Of a stretch of 64,000 nucleotides of DNA, positions 1 to 12,800 are shown piece by piece. A program made the translations under genes and the position numbers. This DNA comes from Riptortus pedestris (taxonomy: Eukaryota > Arthropoda > Insecta > Hemiptera > Alydidae). The first letter of the stretch is position 1, and each line of letters opens with the position of its first letter. The notes beneath the pieces were generated by a model. The model saw nothing but the letters and a program-made list of their open reading frames with translations. It was not told the origin of the DNA and searched no databases. The stretch is from contig CM032230.1 of NCBI GenBank assembly GCA_019009955.1, positions 122,805,001 to 122,869,000 on the forward strand, given 5' to 3'.

Positions 1-3000
1 TCACTTTCAGGAGAACCTATCTTTCACCATGCATAACCATTTGGCTGATGACTATTTTGCACTTTTTCTTTCCTGGGGAGTAATTTGTAGAGCATAGAAA
101 TATCTGGTCCTAGTAACCATTCTGATTCATACTTTCTAAAATGAGCTCTCAAAATTTGATACGACCACCAACTCTTCCTCCCACCCAGTCTGCCAAGAAA
201 TTCTCACGCATTTGGCATTTTCTATAATTCAAAGGCCTAGATCACTGTCAACACCTATAATATATATAATAAATCTACAATTTTTGAACTTAAATTTTAT
301 TTCCCTTCTTATATATGGTTGATTCCCCCACTCCTTCATACATTATAAATCAGCTGATAAACCTCCTCTATAACCATGCCATCTTCACATTCATTATCAA
401 ACCAAGTAATACATTTCTTCACGGTATGATGATCCCATATCACACATACCATCTATTTCAACACTTTCTCAACCTCCCCTATCTATATTTTGTATAAAGT
501 TCATGCTGCTATCAAAGTCCTTGTAAATACATTTTACAGTTTTGTCTGAAAACTTGTCAGATCCAAAAAAGAACAGCTTTGTTTCGCTTGATGTTTTTCC
601 ATCTGGTGTTTCTTTGGAAATACCCTTTTGGGGAAACATAGTGGTCATGAACTTCATTTCACTATGTACAAAGACTCTTATCTCTTAGTTCTTAAACCAT
701 AATCATACACCTATTTACAAAGTTGTCTGCTTGATGGTCTACAGTACTCTGCCCTGAATAATAAATTCACCTAATACCAATTTTGTATTATATTAGATTG
801 TATGCCTTGCCCAGACACACATAAAAGTATTCTTTTTCTTCATTCTCTAATATGGCATGAATACGGACCAATCATTGCTGAATCATTCATTTAATCTAAT
901 TCTGCAGATCTTGCCAATAATACAATAGTTTCCCAATAGTACATGGCACAGACATTTCTTTGTGCCTTGTTCATTGTATATAGGAGATGATCCATCAGAT
1001 GAATTGCATCACGTACCCTTCATCAGATCTCCGACTGAGTCACTAGATGTTCATATTCAAATATGCAGTCCAAATCTTTCATTTGAGTTCCTTCTCTCCC
1101 TCTGTCTGTTGTTATACGTAATCAGTGAGCACTTCAGCCAAACTCCTGACTGCCACTTTCTACAATATAAGGCGTACCTTGGGTGAATTTTAGCCTCCAC
1201 CCAAAGAAATAAAGATACGGGTAATGATCAAACAAACTGCTTCCACTAGGAAATAATAAGACATGTGTGTATGGTCAGGATTACGATAACTTTCAAACAA
1301 AATGTTTATTAAGTTTGAAACTCGGAATATAAGATTTTTTGAAATTTGTAGATCTAAGATCATTGAAAATATAAAATAGTGAAATTCTCCACAATTATTA
1401 GAGATAAAGAGAAGTAGTATAGGATCTTTTTCATCATGAAAACCCTTTAAATTAAGTACTAATATATTTTTTGGTGTGTTGGTGGGATATTTAAGATTTC
1501 TTGTTGACTTCCTTTATAACTCCTAGAAAGCCCCATATGGTAAGAAAATTGCATAAATTGTACTAGTCTCCTAAACTAGGAAATTCAAGTAATGAATTCA
1601 TAGGTTCACTGCGATGTGAGTATTTTATATTGAAACAACAAAATAAACAGATGTTCTAGTGTTAAAATCAAAGAAGTATAATAACTATAAGCTAACAGAA
1701 GTTGCATTTTTTTAGCACCATTACCAGCATTTTTAATTCCCATCAAACAAAGATCCTTATCCCTCAGCCGAATAACACAAATTGAAAACTAAAATCATGT
1801 GATAGAAATTGCAGCAGCAATGAGGTCCGATACAAAATAGGGATTGCTCTGACACCTATTCCAAATCTATAAATATTAATACACTCCCATCATAATAAAA
1901 GCAATCAACATAATATAGTGTTGAAGATTTATTAATACTTGAACACAAAATAACACTCTAATAAAAAATGAATAAAACAGAAAACTAAACATAAATCTAC
2001 AAATTAATAGGTGCCTCATGCATGGAATTTTTCACGAGCCGATAGAGCAAAACAAATAAGGAAAACAAACGAACGGAAACCCGAACCTTAGGATGTCGAT
2101 TCTGTATTGCACAGCACGGAGATCCCATACACCGAACATATCGAAGACAGATTCTTCAGAGAAGTAGATGTTCTGTAAGGAGACATATTTCTTAGTAATA
2201 AACTAAATTAATATAGAATAATTAGCATCTGGGGAAAATTATCTATTGACTACAGAAAAGGTATTTGTTTCTGGGGGATGTAATGTTTATAATTGTAGTA
2301 ACATAATATTTTTGTAGATAAACTTTTTAAAAAATACGATTCAGGAAAAAATAACTCCTTAATTGAATGAAAAACGGGTTGGAATTTCATATTAAAGGAA
2401 TGACTGAATACAAGGGATAATAAATTAATTTCAGAAACTAGCCAATCTCAACCTTGGGGTTCCTTAGAATGTTTTATCTTGAAAATATATACACTGGATA
2501 TAACAAACAACAAATAGATGTCACTAAACTAGAGTCATTATGTCTAGACTCAAGATTACAGGTTTATAGAACTTCACAACCACCAGAACAATAACTTCTG
2601 CCAAAACCCCTGGATTTTGAGAACACTTAAACATTTTCAACTGTTACTAATTTTGTTTTATATAAATAAGCATTTTAGTGTTTTAATAAAAAATAAATTG
2701 CTTGGATATATTTTTTCCTTTACATAATTGATATGAATTTTGCAGTACAATTTTATAATATTACCATAATTATAACTTTAATAGTATAACATACTAAAGA
2801 AAAAAAAGTAATGGGATAAAGACATTGGACGGGAAGTTGATGGTACGCCAACCTGGGAGAATTGAGAAGAATTATCATAAACTCAATCTTTTTGTAGTTC
2901 TAGCTGAAATTTATGTTGGAAAGATAGAACTTGACAGTGATTCCTTAATAGGAAGGTGCCCGAAAGAAAATTCCCAATGGAAATGAATATGACTTGGGCT

Positions 3001-3084
3001 TTCCACTTTCACAGAAAATTTCAACCATACCCTCATGTGTGAGTATGAAAAATAAATCTGATATTGACATTGCATGACTTTGTA
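1..3084. other. AT-rich region without recognised genes
   Basis: No repeat family of this window is visible. Minus-strand frames at 320-660 (KETPDGKTSSETKLFFFGS and, in another frame, WFDNECEDGMVIEEVYQLI) look like decayed coding sequence of unknown origin. A minus-strand exon-like frame lies at 2083-2174. Confidence 0.5.
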
Positions 3085-3400
3085 ATATTAAATTATACAC
3101 AAATCCTTTTGCAGCACTTCATTCAAAATTATTTCATTTGACAGTGGCAAACGATATTTCCGTTCCAATGCATCAGATCAAAAAATCGTAGAATATAATT
3201 CATAGGTCATTTATATAAAATACAAAAAAGGGCTGATGTACCTCTAACAAGTACAGATTTGCAATGGAATTGACAATTTTTTAATTTCGTTCTCCTCTAA
3301 AAAACCTTGCCACTTAGTTTCTTTGAATCAGAAGAAGTGCACAAATAAATGTTAGACCAGTTCTAAATATGAAATTTTAAAATTCTAAGGCCAGTTGTTT
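3085..3400 (-). repeat. Old interspersed repeat, family B
   Basis: On the minus strand AAAATTTCATATTTAGAACT, TTATTTGTGCACTTCTTCTG, then GATGCATTGGAACGGAAATA and GTCAAATGAAATAATTTTGA. The same blocks appear in order at about 60085-60440. No termini or coding capacity recognised. Confidence 0.6.
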
Positions 3401-6400
3401 TGACATGAAAGAATTTTGAGTGAATTAATGCAAAATTGGTACTAAAACACCAATGCACTTGCTAAGTTTAGTAGAAGCTAAAAAATCGCTCTCCACAATG
3501 ATTTAATTCTGCCTCTAGCCAGAAAGCTCTAAAGGCCTACTAAAATAAAAATGATCTCAAGCGCAACTCCACAAGCTAAGCAGATTCTCCTGTGAGCTAG
3601 AATGACAAACCTCCTTTACTATTCTCCATTCCCCCCTTGGATAAAACCTTAAGTAAACAAGACAAGATTTAACTATACAAATGGAAATATTTTTGAATAA
3701 CATTGTAGCACTTCTCTTAACCCCAATTCCTTTGGGCTCGACTTCAGCCATCATTGAAATCAATATTTAAATAATGAGCTTGATAACAATAAAACAAAAC
3801 ATATAGAAAACAGAGCATTAAGAGACACAAATACTATATATACATTTTAAGGCACCTCATTTTTGTCATTCAACAATAACTGGACAAGAAGTCCGTGGAG
3901 TATATTTTTTTTTTTTTCTTGTGAATTGTTTTGCCTAAATTGGTCAACCTTTTATATATATGATAGAATTTGTAATTTTATCTTCTTTAGTTGAATGAAA
4001 GCAAAAAATCCCTTCTCTGCTCTATATGGGAAGAGGAGAGTAGAAAAATAACGTGATAACTTTAATCATTTAATGATAAAGCAAAAGAACTTAACAATTA
4101 AGAAATTAAAACATATCCCCCCCTCTATTATTATCAATAACACAAATTTTGAATGGAATAGTCATGCTTTAAGGACTATCAATACTTAAGTAAGCTCGTT
4201 ATAAATTATATTCATTAATAACTATATTAATCTGAGTTTACTGAATAAAGATTCTATTTAATTTAGTAAAAGTTGCATTTTTCCTAGACTTAAGATTTAA
4301 TTATACCGCTTTAATAAAGATGTTATCAGTCTGCTTCAACAGAAGAGTATGCTTTTATTAATTTACTCCTTAAATGCTTACAATTAAATGGCAAAATGGT
4401 AGTGATTCAATAACAATATACATACTTCGGTGCACATAAAATATTTTCTTTTATCAAAGTACAGAATTTTATGAGGGAAAGAGGGCACTGTTCATAAATT
4501 CACGTATATCTTTATTTAAAATAACTTAATATAATGTAACGGATAACACCAAAGCAATGAAGAAAATCAGACAGACTACACAATTGACAATAGTACATTA
4601 TATGTTGTTATAAAATGATTGGAAATATTTGAATTTGGGTAGCTTAAAAGCTAGGACAAGCTGAGATGAGAATGACATCACCCTCCAAGGTTATAATAGA
4701 AGGCTTCAACCCAACCTCATTCATAATAAATCACTGACCCTTAATTGCAGTTAATAAAGCTGCAAATAATTAATAGTAAGGTAATGTAAATAAGAAGGCA
4801 AGAATAAAAAATCTACTATATTATTCAATAGTATAGTTATGTAAAAGTGATATTTCCAAAAAATAAATTATATTTAATTGGTCTTCAATCCTTTAAAATG
4901 ATGGACTAAATTTTTAAACAAATTTATGTCTAAGAAAATCTGATAGCTTATAAAGATTTTGATATGAAAACTAAGCAAAACCTTGCCCCCAATTAAAATA
5001 AACATTTTATCTTTAAATAAGTACTTATGTCATACAACAATCTAATTCTGGATATCTAAAAACAAAAGTCAAGTTATTTATAACACCCATTATAGAACTG
5101 AAACCGACTAACTGTGACCAGTAAATAAACAAATATTGACAGCAAAAAAAAGGATTATTTCAGAACCAAACACAGTTATAGTGCAGAGCTAATAACAAAT
5201 AGGTTAAAATATAGGTAAGATGACACTTTCAAGATCCAAATAGTAGTTAATTGATAGATAGTAGTTAGTTGATAGATGATCTCGGTGTGCCAAAATCAAT
5301 TAAAGAAATAAAAGACTGTAATCGACTTACAAAACTTGGGGTTCGGCCTTTTTCATTTCGAGACATCTTTCTTGAATCATGGGTATTTCAAAAATCAACC
5401 TATTCAAAAGTAAACAATTAACAACACTATTCATATGTGGACATTGCTCTAAGCATTTATAACTGTAAATATAATTTGGTTAATCCTCACCTTTCCAAGG
5501 AAATTTTAATATTACTTGTTAAAAATCCAGAGAATGGACACTTCAAAGAGTGCATATAGGACACATCAAATCACACCAAACATAGTCAAATATAAAGAAA
5601 TTAAATAGGACAACTGTAATTCCGGATAATAGGACGGTTTCTCAACATAAAAAAGTGTTGAGGGCACAGCAGATGTCAAAGTAACGCGACCACAAACATC
5701 ATAAAACATAAAAAACGAAAATAAATATGAAAATACGTTAGAAACAGAGAGAGCACACACGACACCACAGAACCAATGCACAGAACTCGACCACCTGTGA
5801 AAAGGAGTTTGTTTTCAGTTGTGATCACATCGTGTAAGGAGGGTTTAGCCTACCCACTAGAACCCAGTCACTTTTAAGTTCATATTTTATTAACGACTCA
5901 TTGCCCTTGGACCAAATGTCAAGCACCATTTGGGAAGATTCTATAGGCGGAGCTTCGTCTATATTGATATCAAAAACACAACTTAAAAATAATCTACAAA
6001 TCATTAAAATCATTCTTTTTATCACAAGTGCAAGAAAAATGAGCAAAACAAAATGTACAGATCATGTCAGTGTAGCCTTTTTTTAAAAAATAAATGACCT
6101 AATAGCCGTTTTATAAGCAAGTAAAAGTAATAAAAGTTCATTGAAGCTTTTAGAAAGTTACATGCATTTGAATGATATTTGTTTGAGGGGGGCTTCTCCT
6201 TTACCTTGAACGAGTAATTTCTTTTAACTTTTTTGTTTGTTGAATTCATTATTTAACTCCTTATAAAGGAATTCTAAAACAAAAATACCCATTAGAAATG
6301 CATCTCAAGAAAATACTCCATGTTACTGTTACTTCAAATTTCGAAAATACAAATAGCAGATAGTAAGGTTATGCTAATACATATTTTACACTATCGATAG

Positions 6401-6652
6401 CTGTATATTTCTAATTTCTTTTCATTCGGAAAAAAACGGAATTGTAATAAAATAATTATTTTTTTGAAGACTCAATTAGCATGAGGAAGATTGTGGAAAT
6501 AATATTTTGTTTTTTAGTGTATTTTGATCTAGAATCAACATTTCTTACAGTTTTGTGCTTTCTGTCTCCAAAACCAATACAATATAAGTGAACAATTTAT
6601 CGATGGGTTAGGGACACAATTGGACTTCCTTATACTGACATTAAATTTTAAA
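3401..6652. other. AT-rich region without recognised genes
   Basis: Minus-strand frames at 5860-6046 and 5335-5370 have codon-like character but no family match I trust. Otherwise nothing is seen. Confidence 0.5.
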
Positions 6653-6840
6653 AAGTCCGTCACGCAGGGGCTGCGTTTTTCAGATTTCCCACGTGCGCCA
6701 CATATTTGTATTATCTCAAAACGTAAAAGTTCAATGAGAACAATATTTGGTATTCAAGCTTCAAATTAAGTGCTTCATAACATAATAGAATACTGTTAAT
6801 ATCAGATGAGTAGGAGTGGTGATTTACTGAAGACCAAAAT

Positions 6841-7208
6841 AAGTCCGTCACGCAGGGGTTGCGTAAACTAAGCAGATTTCCCACGTGAAGTTTTACTCTC
6901 ATCTGTTATCCGCCCCGATTTCATAAAAATGCAAATATCTCGGTTAATATTCAAGATAGAGAATAAATGTATATAACAATATTTATAGTAAATTTAATTT
7001 GGAATAAGATTGATTCTATACACTTTTTCGATCCGACGTATAGTAACAGAAATATTTCGAATTTTAGAAAATCCTCCCCTCTAAACTCCCCCTCCCACTA
7101 GTCCGATTTCAGCCATTAACGAACTTGATCTTTCTTTTTACATAAAACGACTAAATATCGAGTTTGGTAACGATCAAACAAAAATTGCGACCGCTAGAGC
7201 GGTAACAG

Positions 7209-7272
<64 letters not shown>

Positions 7273-7396
7273 TTTTGAACGGACCTCATTTTCGTCATCT
7301 ACTAGGTAGGATCGATGGACATTTGAAGAAAAATTTCGAAAATTCCGTCATGAGTACAACCTCAATAGCTGATTTCCCTTAAGGGAAATCTGCTAA
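6841..7396 (-). mobile_element. HLE element nested in another HLE element, no target duplication
   Basis: Complete short copy (556 bp): right end AAGTCCGTCACGCAGGGG, then TAAGCAGATTTCCCACGTG, the CTCCCCCTCCCACTAGTCC block, GCGACCGCTAGAGCGG, a (TA)n tract at 7213-7269, and left end TTCCCTTAAGGGAAATCTGC. Removing it restores the host sequence GACCAAAAT-AACTAAAG, which matches the uninterrupted GACCAATAACTAAA of the copy near 8046. So there is no duplication, and insertion between two T residues (plus orientation) fits. Confidence 0.85.
7213..7269. repeat. (TA)n microsatellite inside HLE
   Basis: Perfect TA dinucleotide run at the conserved internal position of an HLE copy. Equivalent tracts sit at 8344-8401, 15337-15403, 18349-18388, 54708-54741 and 55961-56006. 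Confidence 0.97.
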
Positions 7397-7567
7397 AACT
7401 AAAGAATGCAAATATCTCAGTTAATAATCTAGATAGTGAAAAAATGTACATAACAACATTTATAGAACATTACATTTGCAATAAGGTTGGCTCTATTCAA
7501 TGTTTCCCGAGTAACGATTCACGAGTACGACCTCAATAGCTGATTTACCTTAAGGGAAATCTGCTAA

Positions 7568-7730
7568 AAAGTCCGTTACACAGGGGCTGCGTAAACTAAG
7601 CAGATTTCCCAACATCAATAGTTTTAACAAGAATGGTTCTATAACATTTTTCTATCTGACTCATAATAACAGAAACATTTATAGAATTTTCGAATCCCCA
7701 TATTCCTGATCCGATTTCACTCATTAATTA
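7568..7730 (-). mobile_element. Truncated HLE copy in head-to-tail tandem with the previous one
   Basis: Begins AAAGTCCGTTACACAGGGG directly after the left terminus of the 6653-7567 copy, with no spacer. Continues through TAAGCAGATTTCCC and ATGGTTCTATAACATTTTT and breaks off near CATTAATTA. Confidence 0.72.
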
Positions 7731-7860
7731 CCGTATTTTCTCGCGTAGGACGCGCCCCCGCCTAAGACGCCCACCCAAAAAAATAAGTCTAATTTTTTGG
7801 AAAAAAAATTATTTGTTGTGAACTTCAATTTATTTATTTTCCTTGCAATAAAATTTTAAA
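7731..7860. other. Unassigned fragment with a TIR-like start
   Basis: CCGTATTTTCTCGCGTAGG and GACGCGCC/AAGACGCCC sequence between two HLE copies. It resembles terminal sequences of some DNA transposons, but no second terminus is seen. Confidence 0.3.
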
Positions 7861-8342
7861 AAGTCCGTCTGGAAGGGGCAACGTTAACTAAGCACATTTT
7901 CTACGTGCATTACGTATTTTCATTTATCTCAAAACGTAAAAGTCTAATGAGAACATTATTTGGTATTTAGGCTTCAAATAAAGTGCTTCATAACAGAAGA
8001 GCATATGGTTAATATGAGATGAGTAGGAGTGGGGGTTCAGTGAAGACCAATAACTAAAAAATGCAAATATCTCGGTTAATAATCAAGATAGTGAAAAAAT
8101 GTACATAACAACATTCATAGAACACTACTTTTTTAATAACATTGGTTCTATACAATTTTTCGATCCAACGCATAATAACGGAGATATTAAGACTTTTCGA
8201 AATTCTCCCTCTAACTCCCCCCCTCCCCCTAGTCCGATTTCAGCTGTTTACGATTTCTTTCTTCTTTCTTTTTATACAAATCTATTATAAATCAAGTTTG
8301 GTAGTGACAAGACAAAAATTGCTACCGCTAGAGCTGTAACAG

Positions 8343-8403
<61 letters not shown>

Positions 8404-8534
8404 TATACAATTTTGAATGGACTTCATTTTCATCATCTACTAGATGGGATCGATGGGCATTTGAAGAAAAATTTCGAAAATCGCGTCCCGCGTACGACCT
8501 CAACAGCTGATTTCCCGTAAGGGAAATCCGTTAA
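7861..8534 (-). mobile_element. HLE element, near full length
   Basis: Right terminus AAGTCCGTCTGGAAGGGG, then the CATTATTTGGTATTTAGGC block, GCAAATATCTCGGTTAAT, the pyrimidine-rich CTCCCTCTAACTCC block, CTACCGCTAGAGC, a (TA)n tract at 8344-8401, ATCATCTACTAGATGGGATC, and left terminus TTCCCGTAAGGGAAATCCG. This copy shows the uninterrupted state of the nested-insertion site at 6840. Confidence 0.85.
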
Positions 8535-8574
8535 AATATAAAAATATTTTTAAAAACTGTATTATACATTTAAA

Positions 8575-8625
8575 AAAGCCCGTCACGTAGGGGCTGCTTA
8601 AACTAAGCAGATTTCCCGATTGAGA
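8575..8625 (-). mobile_element. HLE right-end fragment
   Basis: Only the stem-loop terminus (AGCCCGTCACGTAGGGGCTG) and TAAGCAGATTTCCC remain, 40 bp beyond the previous copy in the same orientation. Confidence 0.6.
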
Positions 8626-8784
8626 AATTCATCCCACTTTTAAAAAATATATTTGTTTTATAATGACCAAAGTATTAACACCAATGTACTCAACAATAAA
8701 ACATTATGTAGGCCACCCAAATAAAAGACGATTATTAAATTATAATTAAAAGAAAATCACTTTATTATTTAAAATAGAGTAGAT

Positions 8785-8916
8785 TATTTATTAACGTCCA
8801 CGTTTTGCTACTATGGCTAATTAGGACGGTTAATCCACAAGTTACCATCCTTTTCTAGCCAGGGTGGGACTAAGGATTTATTTAGCGATTCCGTCACTAA
8901 AATAACACTTCTAGAA
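8785..8916 (-). mobile_element. SINE 3' part
   Basis: TTATTTATTAACGTCCACG, GGTTAATCCACAAGTTACC, CTAGCCAGGGTGGGACT, CCGTCACTAAAATAA; the tRNA head is missing. Confidence 0.7.
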
Positions 8917-9331
8917 TTTATTTACGATAAAATGGTTAACTACAGGCCACTCATTATTTACAGATAAAATATTAACTGGTTCAATACCGCTTATCACTAT
9001 TAGCTGTTATAACTATAGACTGTTCATACTTGACTAGGTTATCTTAGTCATTCTGTTTCTTTCGTTATCAGAAAATGAGTGATCATTTTTTAACACCACT
9101 TGGTGATCGTTTACTATTACACCACTTGGACAGCTACCTTGCAGAGTTCCATGTGCAAGGGATGGCCGCTATATACAGCCACTCCGCGACATCGCCCAGT
9201 TTCGGGCTACCTCCATTTTATAATTACATTTTGTCAGTCAAATAAATTCTAGAAGTATTATTTTGAATAAAAGTGTTTGGTTTCTAGAAGATTTCCCTTC
9301 AGAAAAATGTCGAATCGAAACATTGTAGGGT

Positions 9332-9897
9332 ACCAATCTTATTGCGATGGTAATGGTCTATAAATATTGCTATATACATTTATTCTATATCTTGAATAAT
9401 AACCGAGATATTTGCATTTTCAGTTTTCAGCCTTCAGCAAATCCCCACTTCTTCTCATGTTATATAAACAATACTCTGTTATGTACAACAGAGTGAGTAA
9501 TAAACCACATTATTCGAAGCTTAAATACCATAAATTGTTTTCAAGAGACCTTTATTATACGAGATAAATGCAAATATGTTATGGTGACTACGAGAATTTG
9601 TGGACATAAAAATTATTCTGATCCATTATATATTACAGTACTAGATATAGTAAATAGTTTTCAATAATATTAAGATATTATATTCTGATATATTTCAGTA
9701 ATTGTTCTTTCCTCTTCAAAGTTGGGACACCTGTTTGAACTTTTCAGATGCTTCCCGTTTGGAGGTTTCTTATTATCGTTTGTATTTATTCACTTGATGT
9801 TGACGGTGCTATTGTGTTACCAGCATGTAGATTTATCTATTGTTAAATATCATGAGGGAAATCTGCTTAGTTTACGCAGCCCCTGTCTGGCGGGCTT
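9332..9897 (+). mobile_element. HLE element, left-truncated
   Basis: Starts inside the family (CAATCTTATTGCG, ATAACCGAGATATTTGCA), runs through TTTCAGCCTTCAGCAAATCC and a subfamily-specific block (TAGTAAATAGTTTTCAATAA) shared with the copy at 55935-56475, and ends with GGGAAATCTGCT, GCAGCCCCTG and GCGGGCTT. Confidence 0.75.
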
Positions 9898-12800
9898 TTT
9901 ATTGTTCAATTTCACTCCGGTAAAATAAATTCTGCTATGCCTATATGAGAACAATTTATTAATATGGCAGGTTGCTGACCGAATGGAAAATGAAATTACT
10001 GGTAAAAACTAAACAATTGCCTATATCTTTCAATAACCGGTACAAAGTTCCTTTATCCGCCACCGAAGTATTTTTTACTCACTTTTCCTACTAAACTAAT
10101 AGGAAACATCTCATAGTTTTAGTTTTGTATAAATAACTTTTATCAACCTCCGGAAATTAAATAATTTTAATATATTCAAAAACTAATTGAGAAATAACTG
10201 AAGGAACTAATTCGAATTTATAAATATACTATCTTGATTTCTGTGTCTTATTTTCAGAACGAATAAATTGATCGAAGGCGGATGGGCAGTTTGGAATGAA
10301 TAAAGTACATGCATAATTTTTTAATTTGGCATATTTTAGCAGATTTCTCTTAATGGATAGACTACTTCCTGCAAATTTCAATAATCAAATCGTCACCAAG
10401 ATCATAAGACTGTAAGGAAGTGTAGAGGACGGAGGGGAACTTCTCTTTTCATGATTGTTTTGGAAAACTGACTTTTTGGGCCTTCCTCTGTTAGGTTTTT
10501 TTAAAAAAGATTGAACCAAAATGACACAGATAAGGAACAAGTTAAAATGAACATGTAGCGTTTATAATTATAACCAAGAGCTGCCTTCCTCTTATTGCAA
10601 CAGTGTTGCCAATATTATACATATATAAATTCATTACAGGTTTTAATGAAAATATAACACAATTAAAATATTTAATAATTATTAAATATTAACACAACAA
10701 CTTTAATATCCTCTTCCTCTCTGCTTAATAACCTTACCTTTGGGATGTTACCCTTGTAACCTTAGATGAAATCGCTGTTCCCATCAAACTCATATTCTTT
10801 TTCAATCATCTGCCTAAAAGAGAAGACAGGTGGATAATCGTTTTCTTTATCAGTACCCTTTTATTCATCCTCGCTGGCTTCTAACAATTAGCCATATGCT
10901 GGTTGATATACCTATTATTATTGGATATAAGCTTGTTTACTTTTAGCCGGAAATGATGGCCTCTAGATATTCTGGTGGTATTTCTAGTTTTCTTCTATCA
11001 ATGCATCTCCTAATAAACCTCTTTGCACATTTTCTTCCCTTCATACCGCACAAACTTTAAGTCAACTTTATGCCCGAATGTAGTGAAGACTAGGAGAATT
11101 ATTATTCGTAAAGTCATGATTATTTCTTATCATTCCTTCATTTGTATTGTTCGACTAACTAGTTTCAGTATCATTGTGTTTGACCCAGCTAGTCAGATAG
11201 AACAATGTTCGACCAGATGTGATATACGTTTTATGGATGTCACTACATCATACAACCTTATTTTCGTCATCTTGTAGATAGGATCGATGGACATTTGAGA
11301 ACAGCCTCAATAGCTGATTCCCGTTAAGGCAAATCTGCTAAAATCGATTTTCGTGACGACCAAACCTAAAATACGACAGCAAGTACGGTTTTATGTACAT
11401 AAAGTTTTTGAATAAAGCTCATTTTAGAGGGTCGATGGAGTTTTGAAGACATATTTTGAAAATCGTGCCAACCTCAATAGCAAATTTCCACACTGGTTTG
11501 AAGTCACTCGTACAAGCTTAATCAATCAACAGGTGTTGGGAGGTTTCCTAAGGCCACGCATGGAGGAGGAGGACATCCTTCCAGTTAGAAACCAGGGTGG
11601 GCAGGGAATACTAATTGAAAAGTCAAACTCCTCTCTGAAGCCCCGAGTGACCAGTAAGATGAGTCACCGAATGCTCCTGTGTTTACTGTCTTCTTTCAAT
11701 ATTCATGGAGGTCGCCCTGTTAAAAGTGACATCACGCCCCAACTTGGAAATAACTCAATCTATTTAATCTTTTTTTTTTTAAATGTAATATCCTGCCTAT
11801 TACAAATACACATTAGTATTTGATATATTTTTTTCCGGGCTGCATTTTTAACTAAGAGCTAGAAGGGGATTTAGTATGTATAATATATTCCCTAGAGATT
11901 GTAATCACTACCCACACACATAATCCTTGGGCCAAATTCCACAAACTTATTTGAAGGCGAAAGATATTGGTCATCTACATTGAAAGTAATATGTATGAAC
12001 CTAGGCTAAATGCAATATTATACTTTCATTTAAATGTAAATTTTGACCGGATTATTCATTTTGCAGTACTATAATCTTATTTACTATTTTTTATTGTAAA
12101 ACAATTGGGTTGAGGGAACAAGATGAAATAATAAAATAACCAGCTAATACAAACCTTAAACTATATTCCTTTTAGCGGCATAGTTGATTTTTTTTTTTTT
12201 TTTAGTATTCTCTAATTACTGTGAAGGAAAACCTGTTTCAAGCCTGATTTACGCACATGCTCCACCTAAACGAGGAAAGTGTATCCATCTGATCGAGGAA
12301 AGTGCATAAAGCCAGACACAGAACCTTTTCAGTGCATTGGTTATTTAATGGGTTAAGCGCAAAAAATAAGTAGCTTCAAGCAATCATTTGACTCCTTGAA
12401 ATTTGGAAAAAAAGGAAAAAAAAAGTGTTTCTAGATGCAATGGCATTTGTTAGCTCTAACTCACAACTTCAAACCAAACCATGATTAAGAATGTATCTTT
12501 CTTTTTAGATTTAAATGATTTTATGTCTAGCCTATTTTCTAATGTCCATTGGTAGACAGGTTTATACTTTTAACGAACTTGATCTTTAGTCTATATGAAC
12601 TGTTTAAATATCGAATTCGACCTTCCCTAGCTACCATTCCGGACAATTTTATTTATATGAATTCTTTAATAGTCTAAAAACATTATTTTTTTATTTTTAT
12701 TTTATTTTTGGTAGGGAAATGAATAAATTTCACTTTATTTTTCATATATGTGAAAATTCACTATTCCGATTCACTATATTGTGCGAATCTAATTAGCTAG

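Larger units (their letters stand above)
6653..7567 (-). mobile_element. HLE element, interrupted by a second HLE copy
   Basis: Starts with the right terminus (AAGTCCGTCACGCAGGGG, the stem-loop) and ends with the left terminus (GGGAAATCTGCTAA after TTACCTTAA). Its middle is split at 6840/7397 by another HLE copy. The right half carries the AATATTTGGTATT and AGTGCTTCATAAC blocks of other copies; the part near 7500 is rearranged, with a deletion removing the (TA)n region. Confidence 0.8.

Noticed and set aside
962..1186. 74-codon plus-strand frame as a gene
   Set aside because: Composition and lack of any motif suggest chance; the minus strand of the same region looks equally coding-like in broken pieces.
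5566..6046. Minus-strand frames as exons of a UVRAG-like C2-domain protein
   Set aside because: A few short stretches (LFYVEK, VLDIW...DWVLVG) vaguely resemble that family, but their order on the minus strand is wrong and the splice phases do not join.
8285..8503. Open frames spanning (TA)n tracts (IYIYIY peptides) here and in the other HLE copies
   Set aside because: Simple-repeat translation with no start context.
11443..11823. 126-codon plus-strand open frame as a gene
   Set aside because: Its start overlaps an HLE scrap, no family is recognised, and no splice or promoter context supports it. Kept only as an unassigned GC-richer stretch.
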